A stretch of DNA of 64,000 nucleotides from Collinsella sp. (GTDB taxonomy: Bacteria > Actinomycetota > Coriobacteriia > Coriobacteriales > Coriobacteriaceae). The notes beneath the pieces were generated by a model that searched no databases, was not told the DNA's origin, and saw only the letters and a list, made by a program, of their open reading frames with translations. A program made the position numbers and the translations under genes. The stretch spans positions 62,001 to 126,000 of the forward strand of contig DXZS01000004.1 of the NCBI GenBank assembly GCA_019419505.1. Direction: 5' to 3'. Of this stretch, positions 7,470-15,014 are shown in pieces. Within the stretch, counting starts at the first letter, position 1. The number at the start of each line of letters is the position of its first letter.

Positions 7470-7535
7470 TGTTAACACGTCAACAACGACTAAAATGCGC
7501 TATCCTCTCTTGGTCGATGTAAACACGTCAACAAC
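7470..7535 (+). promoter_or_regulatory. Two 18-bp direct repeats upstream of fabH, probable operators
   Basis: TGTTAACACGTCAACAAC (7470-7487) recurs as TGTAAACACGTCAACAAC (7518-7535), 17 of 18 identical and 48 bp apart. The second copy lies between the promoter region and the ribosome site, and possible -10 boxes (TAAAAT 7491-7496, TATCCT 7501-7506) fall between them. This suggests binding sites for a fatty acid regulator acting on the fab-acc operon. The regulator is not identifiable here. Confidence 0.65.
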
Positions 7536-7551
7536 TCAAAGGAGGCTAGTG

Positions 7552-8511
7552 ATGGGTTTCACGATTCTTGGAACAGGCTCGGCGCTTCCTGAGCGCAGTG
7601 TTTCCAATGACGAGCTGTCCGAGTTCCTCGATACCTCGGATGAGTGGATTTTTACCCGCACAGGTATCAAGAGCCGCCACGTCTGCACCACCGAGTCACT
7701 TGACGACCTTGCCGTAGCGGCGAGTGAGCGGGCACTCCAGGTGTCCGGAATCGACGCGAGCCAGCTGGATCTGATCGTCTGCTCGACGACAACGGGTGAC
7801 CACCTTGTTCCCGCTGAGGCGTGTGCCGTTGCTGAGCGGCTAGGCGCGACGTGCCCTGCCTTCGATGTCTCGGCGGCCTGCGCCGGCTTCGTATTTGCGC
7901 TCGATGTCGCCGAGGGCTATATCGCCCGCGGCCGTGCCGAGCGCGTGCTTATCGTTGCTGCCGAGCAGATGACGCGCGCGCTCGACTGGACCGACCGCGC
8001 CACCTGCGTGCTCTTTGGCGATGGGGCAGGCGCCGCAGTGATTGGGGCTGGGGGAGACAGCCCCCTTGCCGTTGAGCTTTCGACGGCGCCCGACGTCGAG
8101 ACGTTGCACGTTCCCGGTCTGGTCGGCACCTCGCCGTTTAAGGCTTCCGCAGATAGCGAGAGCGTGCTGTCCATGAATGGCCGCCGCGTGTTCAAGTTCG
8201 GCGTCAACGCCATCTGCGACACGGTCCATAAGCTTGCGAGCGATGCGGGCATTTCGGTCGAAGACATCGACCATTTTGTATTCCATCAGGCTAACGAACG
8301 AATCCTGAGTCAGGCGGTCAAGCGCCTCGGCGTTCCAGACGAGCGCGTGGTTCGAACGCTGCGCGAGACCGGCAACATTTCGAGCGCCTGCATTCCCTTT
8401 GCGCTTGACCGGCTGGCAAACGCCGGTGCACTTCACACGGGCGACACCATCGCCTTGGTTGGATTTGGCGCCGGTCTGGATATAGGTGGCTATCTGCTTC
8501 GTTGGAAGTAG
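7552..8511 (+). CDS. fabH: 3-oxoacyl-ACP synthase III (FabH)
   Basis: FabH starts fatty acid synthesis by condensing an acyl-CoA primer with malonyl-ACP. The 319-residue thiolase-fold protein has the catalytic triad in the right places: Cys110 (DVSAACAGF), His245 (FHQANERI) and Asn275 (ETGNISSAC). The frame is open further upstream, but the ATG at 7552 begins the family N terminus (GFTILGTGSALPE) and has AAAGGAGG at 7537-7544. It is the first gene of a ten-gene fab-acc operon in which most genes abut or overlap. Confidence 0.95.
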   Translation: MGFTILGTGSALPERSVSNDELSEFLDTSDEWIFTRTGIKSRHVCTTESLDDLAVAASERALQVSGIDASQLDLIVCSTTTGDHLVPAEACAVAERLGATCPAFDVSAACAGFVFALDVAEGYIARGRAERVLIVAAEQMTRALDWTDRATCVLFGDGAGAAVIGAGGDSPLAVELSTAPDVETLHVPGLVGTSPFKASADSESVLSMNGRRVFKFGVNAICDTVHKLASDAGISVEDIDHFVFHQANERILSQAVKRLGVPDERVVRTLRETGNISSACIPFALDRLANAGALHTGDTIALVGFGAGLDIGGYLLRWK

Positions 8512-8562
8512 TCGCACGTAGGAAATAAAAACGCCCTAGGGCACAACCAAAGGAGAACTACC

Positions 8563-8799
8563 ATGGCAGATCAGAAGACCTTCGAGCGCGTTTGCGACGT
8601 TATCCGCGAGACCGCCGGCCTTGACGACGTCGAGATGAAGCCCGAGTCCACGCTCGAGGAGATTGGCCTCGACAGCCTGGGCACCGTCGAGATTCTCGTC
8701 GCCGTCGAGGACGAGTTTGGCATCCAGCTCGATACCGAGGAGAACCCCAAGACGGTCGGCGAGTTCGCCGATACGGTTGAGGCGGCATTGGAGAAGTAG
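8563..8799 (+). CDS. acpP: Acyl carrier protein
   Basis: A 78-residue acidic carrier protein that holds growing acyl chains on a phosphopantetheine arm. The attachment serine is Ser38 in the motif GLDSLGTVEI. It begins behind AAAGGAGAA and is followed after two bases by fabK. No phosphopantetheinyl transferase gene is in the window. Confidence 0.95.
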   Translation: MADQKTFERVCDVIRETAGLDDVEMKPESTLEEIGLDSLGTVEILVAVEDEFGIQLDTEENPKTVGEFADTVEAALEK

Positions 8800-8801
8800 A
8801 G

Positions 8802-9746
8802 ATGCTCAAGACTCCTCTCTGCGATCTGCTCGGCATCGAGAAGCCCGTGTTCCAGGGCGGTATGGCCTGGATTGCCGATGCGTCGCTGGCATCGGCCGTA
8901 TCCGAGGCAGGCGGCTTAGGGATTATCGCGGCCATGAACGCCGACGCCAACTGGCTGCGCGACCAGATTCACGAGCTGCGCGCCAGGACGGATAAGCCCT
9001 TTGGCGTCAACGTCATGCTCATGAGCCCGTTTGCCGACGAGGTCGCGCAGGTCGTGATTGACGAGCGAGTACCGGTCGTCGTGACGGGCGCCGGCAATCC
9101 CGCCAAGTACATGAAGGCGTGGAACGAGGCGGGCATCAAGGTCATCCCGGTCGTTGCCTCGGTGGCGCTGGCGCGCCTCGTGGCGCGTCGTGGAGCCACG
9201 GCGGTTGTTGCCGAGGGCACCGAATCGGGCGGCCATATTGGCGAGACCTCGACGATGGCACTGGTGCCGCAGGTCGTCGATGCGGTCGACATTCCCGTCG
9301 TGGCCGCTGGCGGTATCGCGGATGGCCGCGGGGTGGCGGCCGCCTTTATGCTTGGCGCCGCTGGCGTCCAAGTGGGCACGCGTTTTCTCGTTGCCGATGA
9401 GTGTACCGTCTCCGAGCAATACAAAGAGCTGGTGCTCAAGGCGGGAGACACCTCGACGCGTGCGACCGGTCGCTCGACGGGACATCCGGTGCGCGCCCTC
9501 AAGAGCCCCTTCACCAACGCCTATGCCAAGAGCGAGGGTTCCGGTGCGAGTGCCGAGGAGCTCGGTGCTATGGGAACCGGTGCGCTGCGTAAGGCCGCCA
9601 AGGACGGCAACTACGAAGAAGGCTCGTTTTTGTGTGGACAGATTGCCGGCATGGTCAACGAGCGCCAGAGCGCACGCGAAATCGTTGACGACCTGGTCGA
9701 TGGCGCCGAGCGCGTCCTGAAGGGTGCGTGCGCATGGGTGGCGTAG
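8802..9746 (+). CDS. fabK: Enoyl-ACP reductase II (FabK), FMN-dependent
   Basis: FabK performs the last reduction of each elongation cycle, reducing trans-2-enoyl-ACP with NAD(P)H through FMN. The 314-residue TIM-barrel protein shows PVFQGGMAWIADASLASAVS at the N terminus, the loop EGTESGGHIGETSTM and the FMN phosphate site GGIADGRGVAAAFMLGA, all typical of FabK and its nitronate-monooxygenase relatives. It sits between acpP and fabD, which supports FabK over a generic nitronate monooxygenase. No FabI-type reductase is present, so this is probably the main enoyl reductase. FabK enzymes are insensitive to triclosan. Confidence 0.93.
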   Translation: MLKTPLCDLLGIEKPVFQGGMAWIADASLASAVSEAGGLGIIAAMNADANWLRDQIHELRARTDKPFGVNVMLMSPFADEVAQVVIDERVPVVVTGAGNPAKYMKAWNEAGIKVIPVVASVALARLVARRGATAVVAEGTESGGHIGETSTMALVPQVVDAVDIPVVAAGGIADGRGVAAAFMLGAAGVQVGTRFLVADECTVSEQYKELVLKAGDTSTRATGRSTGHPVRALKSPFTNAYAKSEGSGASAEELGAMGTGALRKAAKDGNYEEGSFLCGQIAGMVNERQSAREIVDDLVDGAERVLKGACAWVA

Positions 9747-10660
9747 CGTTTTTGTTTGCCGGCCAGGGTGCCCAACACCCCGCGATGGGCATCGATCTGA
9801 TCGAGACATCGCCGGCGGCCGCCGAGGTGTTCGCCATTGCCGACGAGGTGCGCCCGGGGACCAGCGAGCAGTGCCGGAGCGCCTCCAAGGAGGAGCTCTC
9901 GCAGACCGAGAACACGCAGCCGTGCGTGTTCGTTCACGACCTGGCAGCGGCTACCGCTCTGCGTGAGCGCGGCGTGGTGCCTGCCGCCTGTGCGGGATTC
10001 TCGCTGGGCGAGGTCGCCGCGCTCACCTTTGCGGGGGCATTCGATACGCGAGCGGGCTTTGAGCTCGTGTGCGAGCGCGCGGCGCTGATGGCCGCGGCTG
10101 CCGAGCGCCATCCGGGCGGCATGCGCGCCGTCATCAAGCTCGATGCGGTGCAAGTCGAGGGCCTGGCAAAACAGGCCGGCGAGGACTGCTGGCCAGTCAA
10201 CTACAACAGTCCGCAGCAGACGGTTGTGGCCGGAGCGCCCGAGGCGCTGCAGGAGCTCGACGTCCTAGTAAAAGAGGCCGGCGGCCGCGCTATGAAAGTC
10301 GCGGTGTCAGGTGCATTCCATAGCCCCTATATGGCCGAGGCGACTGAGGGGCTGGCGACGTATATCCAAGACGGCCACGCGCCGTCTTCGCTGCTAATTC
10401 CGGTCATGTCAAACATGACGGCGGCGCCCTATCCGACGGACCCGCGAGCAGCATCGGATGTATTGGCCAACCAGGTGAGCCATGCCGTGCACTGGGTCGA
10501 CACGCTGCACGCTCTGCAGGATCAGGGCATCGATACGTTTATTGAGGTCGGACCCGGCAAAACGCTGTCGGGCCTGGTCAAGCGTACGCTGAGCGACGTT
10601 CGCGTGTATTCGTGCGAAACGGCCGAGCAGGTCGCAGCTATTGCCGACGAGCTCGCATAG
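9734..10660 (+). CDS. fabD: Malonyl-CoA:ACP transacylase
   Basis: FabD moves malonyl groups from CoA to acyl carrier protein. The 308-residue protein has the GQGAQ motif near the start, the nucleophile Ser90 in GFSLGEVAAL and His196 in GAFHSPYM. The ATG at 9734 lies inside the last codons of fabK, so the two genes overlap and are probably translationally coupled; a GTG at 9728 is an alternative start. A 30-bp gap separates it from fabG. Confidence 0.94.
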   Translation: MGGVAFLFAGQGAQHPAMGIDLIETSPAAAEVFAIADEVRPGTSEQCRSASKEELSQTENTQPCVFVHDLAAATALRERGVVPAACAGFSLGEVAALTFAGAFDTRAGFELVCERAALMAAAAERHPGGMRAVIKLDAVQVEGLAKQAGEDCWPVNYNSPQQTVVAGAPEALQELDVLVKEAGGRAMKVAVSGAFHSPYMAEATEGLATYIQDGHAPSSLLIPVMSNMTAAPYPTDPRAASDVLANQVSHAVHWVDTLHALQDQGIDTFIEVGPGKTLSGLVKRTLSDVRVYSCETAEQVAAIADELA

Positions 10661-10690
10661 TCCATAGGGCTGTAACCCGAAAGGAATGAC

Positions 10691-11464
10691 ATGGGCAACT
10701 TGAACAACGGCACGCTCGAGCGCAACGACTCACGTCGCGTGGCACTGGTCACGGGCGGCTCGCGTGGTATCGGCCGCGCCTGCGCTGTCGGTCTGGCGGA
10801 GGACGGCTTTGATATCGCCGTCGTCTATGCCGGCAGCGTCGATGCGGCGCGCGAGACATGCGAAGCCTGCGAGGCGGTTGGCGCCACGGCGCGCGCATAT
10901 CAATGCGACGTGGCCGACCCCGCTGCCGTCAATGCCTGCATCGAGGTCGTGTTCAATGACTTTGGTTCGATTTGGGTGCTCGTCAACAACGCTGGCATCA
11001 CCCGCGATGGCCTGCTCATGCGCATGGGTGATGACGCCTTCGATCGCGTGCTCGATGTCAATCTCAAGGGAACATTCAATATGACGCGCGCGCTCACCAA
11101 GACCTTTATGCGCCAACGCGGCGGATGCGTCGTCAACATGAGCTCGGTCGTGGGCCTGATGGGCAATGCCGGGCAAGCCAACTACGCTGCCTCCAAGGCG
11201 GGCGTGATCGGCTTGACCAAGGCGGTGGCGCGCGAGCTTGCGCCCCGCGGCGTACGAGTGAACGCGGTTGCCCCCGGGTTTGTCGAGACGGATATGACGG
11301 CAAAGCTCTCGGAGAAGGTTCGCACGGCAACCGAGGAGCAGATTCCCCTAAAGCGCATGGCGCGCCCCGAGGAAGTGGCCGGCGTGGTGCGCTTTTTGGC
11401 GAGCGATGCGGCTGCCTACATTACGGGCGAGGTCGTACGCGTTGACGGCGGAATGGCGATGTAG
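10691..11464 (+). CDS. fabG: 3-oxoacyl-ACP reductase
   Basis: FabG reduces 3-oxoacyl-ACP with NADPH. The 257-residue short-chain dehydrogenase has TGGSRGIG (residues 21-28), NNAG (99-102), the catalytic Ser near 151 and YAASK with Tyr165 and Lys169. The C-terminal ITGEVVRVDGGMAM is the usual FabG ending. The ATG at 10691 is preceded by GAAAGGAA. Position between fabD and fabF confirms the role. Confidence 0.95.
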   Translation: MGNLNNGTLERNDSRRVALVTGGSRGIGRACAVGLAEDGFDIAVVYAGSVDAARETCEACEAVGATARAYQCDVADPAAVNACIEVVFNDFGSIWVLVNNAGITRDGLLMRMGDDAFDRVLDVNLKGTFNMTRALTKTFMRQRGGCVVNMSSVVGLMGNAGQANYAASKAGVIGLTKAVARELAPRGVRVNAVAPGFVETDMTAKLSEKVRTATEEQIPLKRMARPEEVAGVVRFLASDAAAYITGEVVRVDGGMAM

Positions 11465-11503
11465 AAACCAGGGCCGAAGAACGGCTTGGATGAGGAGACC
11501 ATG

Positions 11504-12751
11504 ATGGAACAGAGAGTTGCAATCACCGGCATAGGTGCCGTATCGCCGCTTGGCAACACTGCGCTTGCCACCTGGGCGGCCATGTGCGCCGGCACGTGCG
11601 GTATCGGCCCGATCACGCACTTCGATACCGATGCGTTTGCCGTCAAGGTGGCGGCCGAGGTCAAGGGCTTTGACGGCAACGAGTACTTCGGTAAGCGTGA
11701 CGCCAAGCATCTGGACCCCTGCGTTCAGTTTGCGATGGCGGCTTCGGACGAGGCAATGCACGATGCGGGCTTTGATGTCGAAGGCGCCATCGATCGCGAG
11801 CGCCTGGGCGTCTACGTGGGCTCGGGCGTGGGCGGCATGACGACGCTCGTCGACAACGTCCATACGATTGCCGATCGTGGTCCCCGCCGTGCATCGCCCT
11901 ACATGATCGCGATGATGATCCCCAACATGGCATCGGGCAATATCGCAATCCGTCACAAGGCAAAGGGCCCGACCCTGCCCGTCGTGACCGCCTGCGCGAC
12001 TTCTGCCCATGCGGTGGGCGAGGCGTTCCGTGCTATCAAGCACGGCTATGCCGATGCAATCCTGGCCGGCGGCGCCGAGGCGGCCATTATCCCCGATGCC
12101 GTTGCAGGCTTTACGTCCTGTCGCGCATTGACCACCAACCCCGATCCCGCGACGGCATGCCGCCCGTTCGATGCAGACCGCGACGGCTTTGTGATGGGCG
12201 AGGGCGCCTGCGTGCTGGTACTCGAGAGCATGGAGCATGCGCAGGCGCGCGGTGCGCACATTTATGCCGAGGTCGTGGGCTACGGCAACACCGATGACGC
12301 CTACCACATCACGAGTCCCGATCCCGAGGCTGCCGGCATTGCCCGCGCGATATCGCTGGCGGTTGCCGAGGGCGACGTCAAGCCTTCCGAGGGCCTCTAC
12401 ATCAATGCCCACGGCACCTCGACCAAGCTCAACGATTCGTCCGAGACGGCGGGCATTAAGCGTGCGCTCGGCGAGGACGCGGCGCGCGCCGCACATGTCT
12501 CGTCGACCAAGTCGATGACCGGCCACATGATCGGTGCCACGGGTGCCATCGAGGTCATGGCCTGCGCCATGGCGCTCGAGCAGGGCGTGGTGCCGCCGAC
12601 CATTAACTACCACACGCCCGATCCCGCCTGCGATCTTGACTACACGCCCAATCGCGCGGTTCGCGCCGACCTTACCTGGGCGCTTTCGACCAACCTGGGC
12701 TTTGGCGGGCACAACGCCGCCATCGCGCTACGTAGATATACGAGGAGCTAG
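11504..12751 (+). CDS. fabF: 3-oxoacyl-ACP synthase II (FabF)
   Basis: FabF is the chain-elongating condensing enzyme. The 415-residue protein has the Cys-His-His set: Cys164 (TACATSAHA), His303 (NAHGTSTKLND) and His341 (SMTGHMIGA). I prefer the ATG at 11504 because GAGGAG at 11492-11497 is well spaced; ATG 11501 and TTG 11486 are in frame. No second condensing enzyme such as FabB is present, so FabF would do all elongation. accB follows after three bases. Confidence 0.95.
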   Translation: MEQRVAITGIGAVSPLGNTALATWAAMCAGTCGIGPITHFDTDAFAVKVAAEVKGFDGNEYFGKRDAKHLDPCVQFAMAASDEAMHDAGFDVEGAIDRERLGVYVGSGVGGMTTLVDNVHTIADRGPRRASPYMIAMMIPNMASGNIAIRHKAKGPTLPVVTACATSAHAVGEAFRAIKHGYADAILAGGAEAAIIPDAVAGFTSCRALTTNPDPATACRPFDADRDGFVMGEGACVLVLESMEHAQARGAHIYAEVVGYGNTDDAYHITSPDPEAAGIARAISLAVAEGDVKPSEGLYINAHGTSTKLNDSSETAGIKRALGEDAARAAHVSSTKSMTGHMIGATGAIEVMACAMALEQGVVPPTINYHTPDPACDLDYTPNRAVRADLTWALSTNLGFGGHNAAIALRRYTRS

Positions 12752-12754
12752 AGC

Positions 12755-13228
12755 ATGGATTCCAAAAGACTTGCCGAGATAGCCGATGTTATGGAGGACC
12801 GCGGCCTCACGCGCGTACGCGTTGAGGAGCCCGATGGCACCGCGGTCGAGCTCGAGCGCGCGAGCGCCGCGCAGCCGGTTGCCGTGCCCATGCCCGTGCC
12901 GAGCGCCATGGCCGCTCCAGTTACAGCTCCCACAGTCGCGCCTGCCGCACCGGAACCCGCCGCGCAGGCACCTGCCGCCGCGCCGGAGCCTAAGGGCACC
13001 GAGGTGACCGCTCCCATGGTCGGCGTTTTCTATGCTGCCCCGGCGCCGGGCGACGAGCCGTTTGTGCACGTGGGCTCCAAGGTCAAAGCCGGCGAGACCC
13101 TCTGCATCATCGAGGCCATGAAGGTTCTCAACGAGGTGACGGCAGAGGCGGATGGCGAGGTGCTCGAGATCTGCGTGGCCGACGGCGACCTCGTGGAGTT
13201 CGGCAGCTGCCTCATGAGGATCGGATAG
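12755..13228 (+). CDS. accB: Acetyl-CoA carboxylase biotin carboxyl carrier protein
   Basis: AccB carries CO2 on biotin between the biotin carboxylase and the carboxyltransferase. The 157-residue protein has an N-terminal helical segment, a Pro/Ala linker at about residues 40-80 and a biotinyl domain with Lys123 in IIEAMKVLNEV. The linker and the length are normal for AccB. It would be biotinylated by the BirA encoded upstream, and it sits between fabF and fabZ in the operon. Confidence 0.95.
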   Translation: MDSKRLAEIADVMEDRGLTRVRVEEPDGTAVELERASAAQPVAVPMPVPSAMAAPVTAPTVAPAAPEPAAQAPAAAPEPKGTEVTAPMVGVFYAAPAPGDEPFVHVGSKVKAGETLCIIEAMKVLNEVTAEADGEVLEICVADGDLVEFGSCLMRIG

Positions 13229-13237
13229 GTGATATCC

Positions 13238-13660
13238 ATGAACAAAGAAGAGCTCAAGAAGCTGTTGCCGCATCGCGAGCCGATGCTTTTGCTCGACGAA
13301 GCCGAGCTGGTGGGCGACGAGGCCCACGGCAAGATCACGATTACGGGCGACGAGTACTTTTTGCAGGGGCATTTTCCGGGAAACCCGGTCGTCCCCGGCG
13401 TGATTCAGTGCGAGATGCTCGCCCAAAACTGCTGCGTGCTGCTGATGGGCGATGAGGAAGCGGGCGGTGCGACACCGTTCTATACGAGCCTGGACAAGGT
13501 GCGCTTTAAGCGTCCGGTACGCCCGGGCGACACGGTGGACCTGGTGTGCTCTATCACGCGTGCGCGCGGGCCGTTCCGGTTTGCGACGGGCACCGCGAGC
13601 GTCAACGGCGAGGTTTGCTGCCGTGCCGATATGTCCTTTGCACTCATGCACGAAAGTTAA
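13238..13660 (+). CDS. fabZ: 3-hydroxyacyl-ACP dehydratase FabZ
   Basis: FabZ removes water from 3-hydroxyacyl-ACP to give the enoyl intermediate. The 140-residue hot-dog protein has His45 in LQGHFPGNPVVPGV and Glu59 in QCEM, the expected catalytic pair, and starts with the typical LLPHREPMLLLDE. The ATG at 13238 is more likely than the in-frame GTG at 13229. It lies inside the acc block, between accB and accC. Confidence 0.94.
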   Translation: MNKEELKKLLPHREPMLLLDEAELVGDEAHGKITITGDEYFLQGHFPGNPVVPGVIQCEMLAQNCCVLLMGDEEAGGATPFYTSLDKVRFKRPVRPGDTVDLVCSITRARGPFRFATGTASVNGEVCCRADMSFALMHES

Positions 13661-13670
13661 GGAAGGCTTC

Positions 13671-15014
13671 ATGTTCGACAAAGTGCTCATCGCCAACCGC
13701 GGCGAGGTCGCGGTCCGTGTTATCCGCGCGTGCCGCGATATGGGCATCAAGACCGTCGCCGTCTACTCCACGGCCGATACGGACGCGCTGCACGTGCAGC
13801 TTGCCGACGAGGCGTATTGCATTGGCGGCCCGCGTCTTGCCGAGAGCTACCTCAACGACGATGCTGTGCTCACCTGTGCCGTGAAGTCGGGGGCAAAGGC
13901 GATCCATCCTGGCTACGGTTTCTTTTCCGAGAAGGCGAGCTTCGTGCGCGATTGCGACAAGTACGGTCTGGCGTTTGTTGGTCCCTCGGCCGAGGTCATC
14001 GACAGCATGGGCGACAAGGACGCCGCACGCCGAACGGCTGCCGCGGCGGGCGTGCCCATCGTTCCGGGCTGCGATTTGCTCAAAAGCCCCGAGGAGGCGA
14101 TGGCCGAGGCCGAGCGCATCGGCTGCCCCGTGCTCATCAAGGCGCGCGCGGGCGGCGGCGGTCGCGGTATTCGCAAGGTCGAGCGCGTGGAAGACGCGGC
14201 AAAGGCCTTTATTGAAGCACGTGCCGAGGGTGAGGCCGTTTTCGGCGACGGCGAGTGCTACATGGAGAAGTTCGTTGCGCCGGCGCATCACGTCGAGGTG
14301 CAGATTATGGCCGATAAGCAGGGCCATGTGTTTTCGCTCGGCGAGCGCGAGTGTTCGGTGCAGCGTCGCAACCAAAAGCTGATCGAGGAGAGCCCCGCGC
14401 CGTGCCTCGACGGACGCGATGATATTCGCGCGCGCATGCACAAGGCCGCGCGCGACCTGGCTCGTGCCGTCGGCTACGAAGGAGCCGGCACCATCGAGTT
14501 CCTGTATTCGGACGACGGCAATTTCTACTTTATGGAAATGAACACGCGCCTGCAGGTTGAGCATCCGGTCACGGAGTTTGTGACCGATATCGACCTGGTC
14601 AAGTGGCAGCTACGTGTGGCTGCTGGCCAGCCCCTGCCCTTTGAGCAGGAGGACATTCCGGTTTACAACCATGCCATGGAGTGCCGCATCAATGCCGAAA
14701 CGCCGGACTTTCTACCGTCATGCGGAACGGTCACCGCGTTGCGTGTGCCGGGTGGTCCGCGCGTGCGCTGGGATTCGGCCATGTTTGCCGGAGCGAAAGT
14801 TCCGCCGTACTACGACTCCATGCTCGGCAAGCTCATCGTGTGCGCGCCCACGCGTGACGGCGCCATTCGCAAGATGCGCTCGGCTCTGGGCGAGCTCGTG
14901 ATCGAGGGTGTGAGCGAGAACAGCGAGCTTCAGCTCGACGTACTGGCAAACGACGAGTTCTTGTCGGGCATGTATCACACCGATCTGATGGGGCATCTCT
15001 ATGCTGATGAATAG
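13671..15014 (+). CDS. accC: Biotin carboxylase subunit of acetyl-CoA carboxylase
   Basis: AccC carboxylates the biotin of AccB using ATP and bicarbonate. The 447-residue ATP-grasp protein begins MFDKVLIANRGEVAVRVIRA and has the glycine-rich loop KARAGGGGRGIRK and the active-site stretch MEMNTRLQVEHPVTE. The frame is open further upstream, but ATG 13671 matches the family start and follows AAGGAAGG. Its last 14 bases overlap the accDA start. Confidence 0.96.
   Translation: MFDKVLIANRGEVAVRVIRACRDMGIKTVAVYSTADTDALHVQLADEAYCIGGPRLAESYLNDDAVLTCAVKSGAKAIHPGYGFFSEKASFVRDCDKYGLAFVGPSAEVIDSMGDKDAARRTAAAAGVPIVPGCDLLKSPEEAMAEAERIGCPVLIKARAGGGGRGIRKVERVEDAAKAFIEARAEGEAVFGDGECYMEKFVAPAHHVEVQIMADKQGHVFSLGERECSVQRRNQKLIEESPAPCLDGRDDIRARMHKAARDLARAVGYEGAGTIEFLYSDDGNFYFMEMNTRLQVEHPVTEFVTDIDLVKWQLRVAAGQPLPFEQEDIPVYNHAMECRINAETPDFLPSCGTVTALRVPGGPRVRWDSAMFAGAKVPPYYDSMLGKLIVCAPTRDGAIRKMRSALGELVIEGVSENSELQLDVLANDEFLSGMYHTDLMGHLYADE

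Noticed and set aside
11348..12712. 454-codon minus-strand frame opposite fabF
   Set aside because: Antisense shadow of fabF, with no recognisable domain.
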